Shown here one piece after another: positions 63,003-64,000 of a stretch of 64,000 bases of DNA. A program made the translations under genes and the position numbers. Below the pieces are notes generated by a model. The model made no database searches, was not told the origin of the DNA, and saw nothing but the letters and a program-made list of their open reading frames with translations. This DNA is from Apostichopus japonicus (lineage: Eukaryota; Echinodermata; Holothuroidea; Aspidochirotida; Stichopodidae), in assembly GCF_037975245.1 (NCBI RefSeq), contig NC_092580.1:20324501-20388500 (forward strand), written 5' to 3'. Within the stretch, counting starts at the first letter, position 1, and the number at the start of each line of letters is the position of its first letter.

Positions 63003-64000
63003 TTTCTATTGTTTTGGATAACTAATTCGAGTTTGGGTATATACAAAAAGACCTTTTTTTATCCTTATTGACGAAATTGGTTCGAGACCAGGATTGTGGT
63101 TTTATATTAGTGACAAACGTTAAATAATGTATCTAAGCGTTGGAGATCACTTCATTGTTAAAATTAACATACTGGATGAATTCTATAGGAAACCCTCAAG
63201 ATTTACACACGTTAATTTAAAAGTAAGCATTCCAAAGAATCCGAGTACATGGGGCCGTTGGCGAAAACTCGACAAATATCATCATATCCGTACAATTATA
63301 ACCATCGCACGAGTCGACGTTTCCATGCTGTCAGTGCCAGTGACAATATATACTCACGGGACATGTTTGATACAAATCCTTTAAGAGTTTTGTTACAATT
63401 ATGCAGGAAATTTCTTTGAACAGGCGCCTTCAGTTATACAGTAAACACTGTGACAGAAAAATATAAATTTACACAGGTAGTAAAAACATGAATTAAACTG
63501 CGTTATATTAGTTATGCAACAACAGCACAAACCACGATTTCAATCCATTACCCCATATAATTAGGCCTATGTTGAATACAAGCACCCAAATAACACAGCG
63601 AGAACACAGAATATTGAAGGTGAGTATAAAGTACCATGAGCTGAATTGATGACATCGTTAGCAGCCATTTAGGCCATCAATAATTACTCTTGTGAATACT
63701 AATAACTATAAGTGCTTTTTGCAGTACTTTTGACTGGAGTAATTTCACAATAATCTATTCCCATAGTATGCATAACCTTATTATAATTGAATCCCCATAA
63801 GCCATTGCACTTAGTTAAGGAAAAGCTTATCATTTATTAAAGTATTACCGGTAACGATTTGCATATTTTCTACTTCCATATACATTCCTGCCTGGTCACG
63901 GATTACGTCTTGACAACCGTGACATTTTGGTGTATTTTGCTAAAAGTCAAAGGGCTAATATCAATATTCCCACTTAAATAGCGATATTTCAGCAACGATC
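63003..64000. other. Intergenic to window edge, no gene recognised
   Basis: The frame open at 63127-63384 has no recognisable domain. No repeats or RNA genes are apparent. Confidence 0.4.

Overview
The window is animal nuclear DNA: AT-rich, intron-rich and heavily loaded with transposable elements and minisatellites. It carries three intact spliced protein genes, one nuclear tRNA gene and one broken receptor gene. A RIG-I/MDA5-type receptor with tandem CARDs, a canonical Penelope-like retroelement, decayed non-LTR and hAT elements, and a compact Hakai gene suggest a marine invertebrate, most likely a deuterostome such as an echinoderm. The species is inference; there is no direct marker in the sequence.

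Layout. 1-1540: a 46-bp tandem array, a 9-bp AT-rich minisatellite and a longer diverged tandem repeat. 2752-3811: two short non-autonomous DNA transposons. 4268-7628: a near full-length Penelope-like element with a 16-bp target-site duplication, direct terminal repeats, frameshifted RT and GIY-YIG reading frames, and a hammerhead ribozyme fold. 8100-8860: two possible exons resembling a CIDE-N domain. 9900-12512: dispersed repeats, a short-unit minisatellite and a tRNA-derived SINE. 14945-19473 (minus): a Hakai/CBLL1-type RING E3 ligase in four coding exons. 20826-22460: a decayed LINE (minus) split by a palindromic MITE. 23274-38818 (plus): a 15-exon RIG-I-like receptor of 1008 aa. 43825-52925 (minus): a seven-exon ETHE1 persulfide dioxygenase of 324 aa with a mitochondrial-type N-terminus. 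54839-54964: a (TA)n microsatellite. 55786-55857 (minus): tRNA-Gln(TTG). 57283-58336: nested DNA transposons with a perfect 8-bp duplication. 61982-63002 (minus): a class A GPCR pseudogene.

The three intact genes are separate transcription units and need not work together. The receptor would sense cytosolic double-stranded RNA and signal through its CARDs. Hakai is a RING ligase that is also part of the m6A writer complex in animals. ETHE1 acts in mitochondrial sulfide oxidation. I assembled exon boundaries by hand from GT/AG sites, reading phase and family alignment. All three gene models close in frame without indels, so the frameshifts in the Penelope element and the GPCR are more likely real decay than poor sequence.
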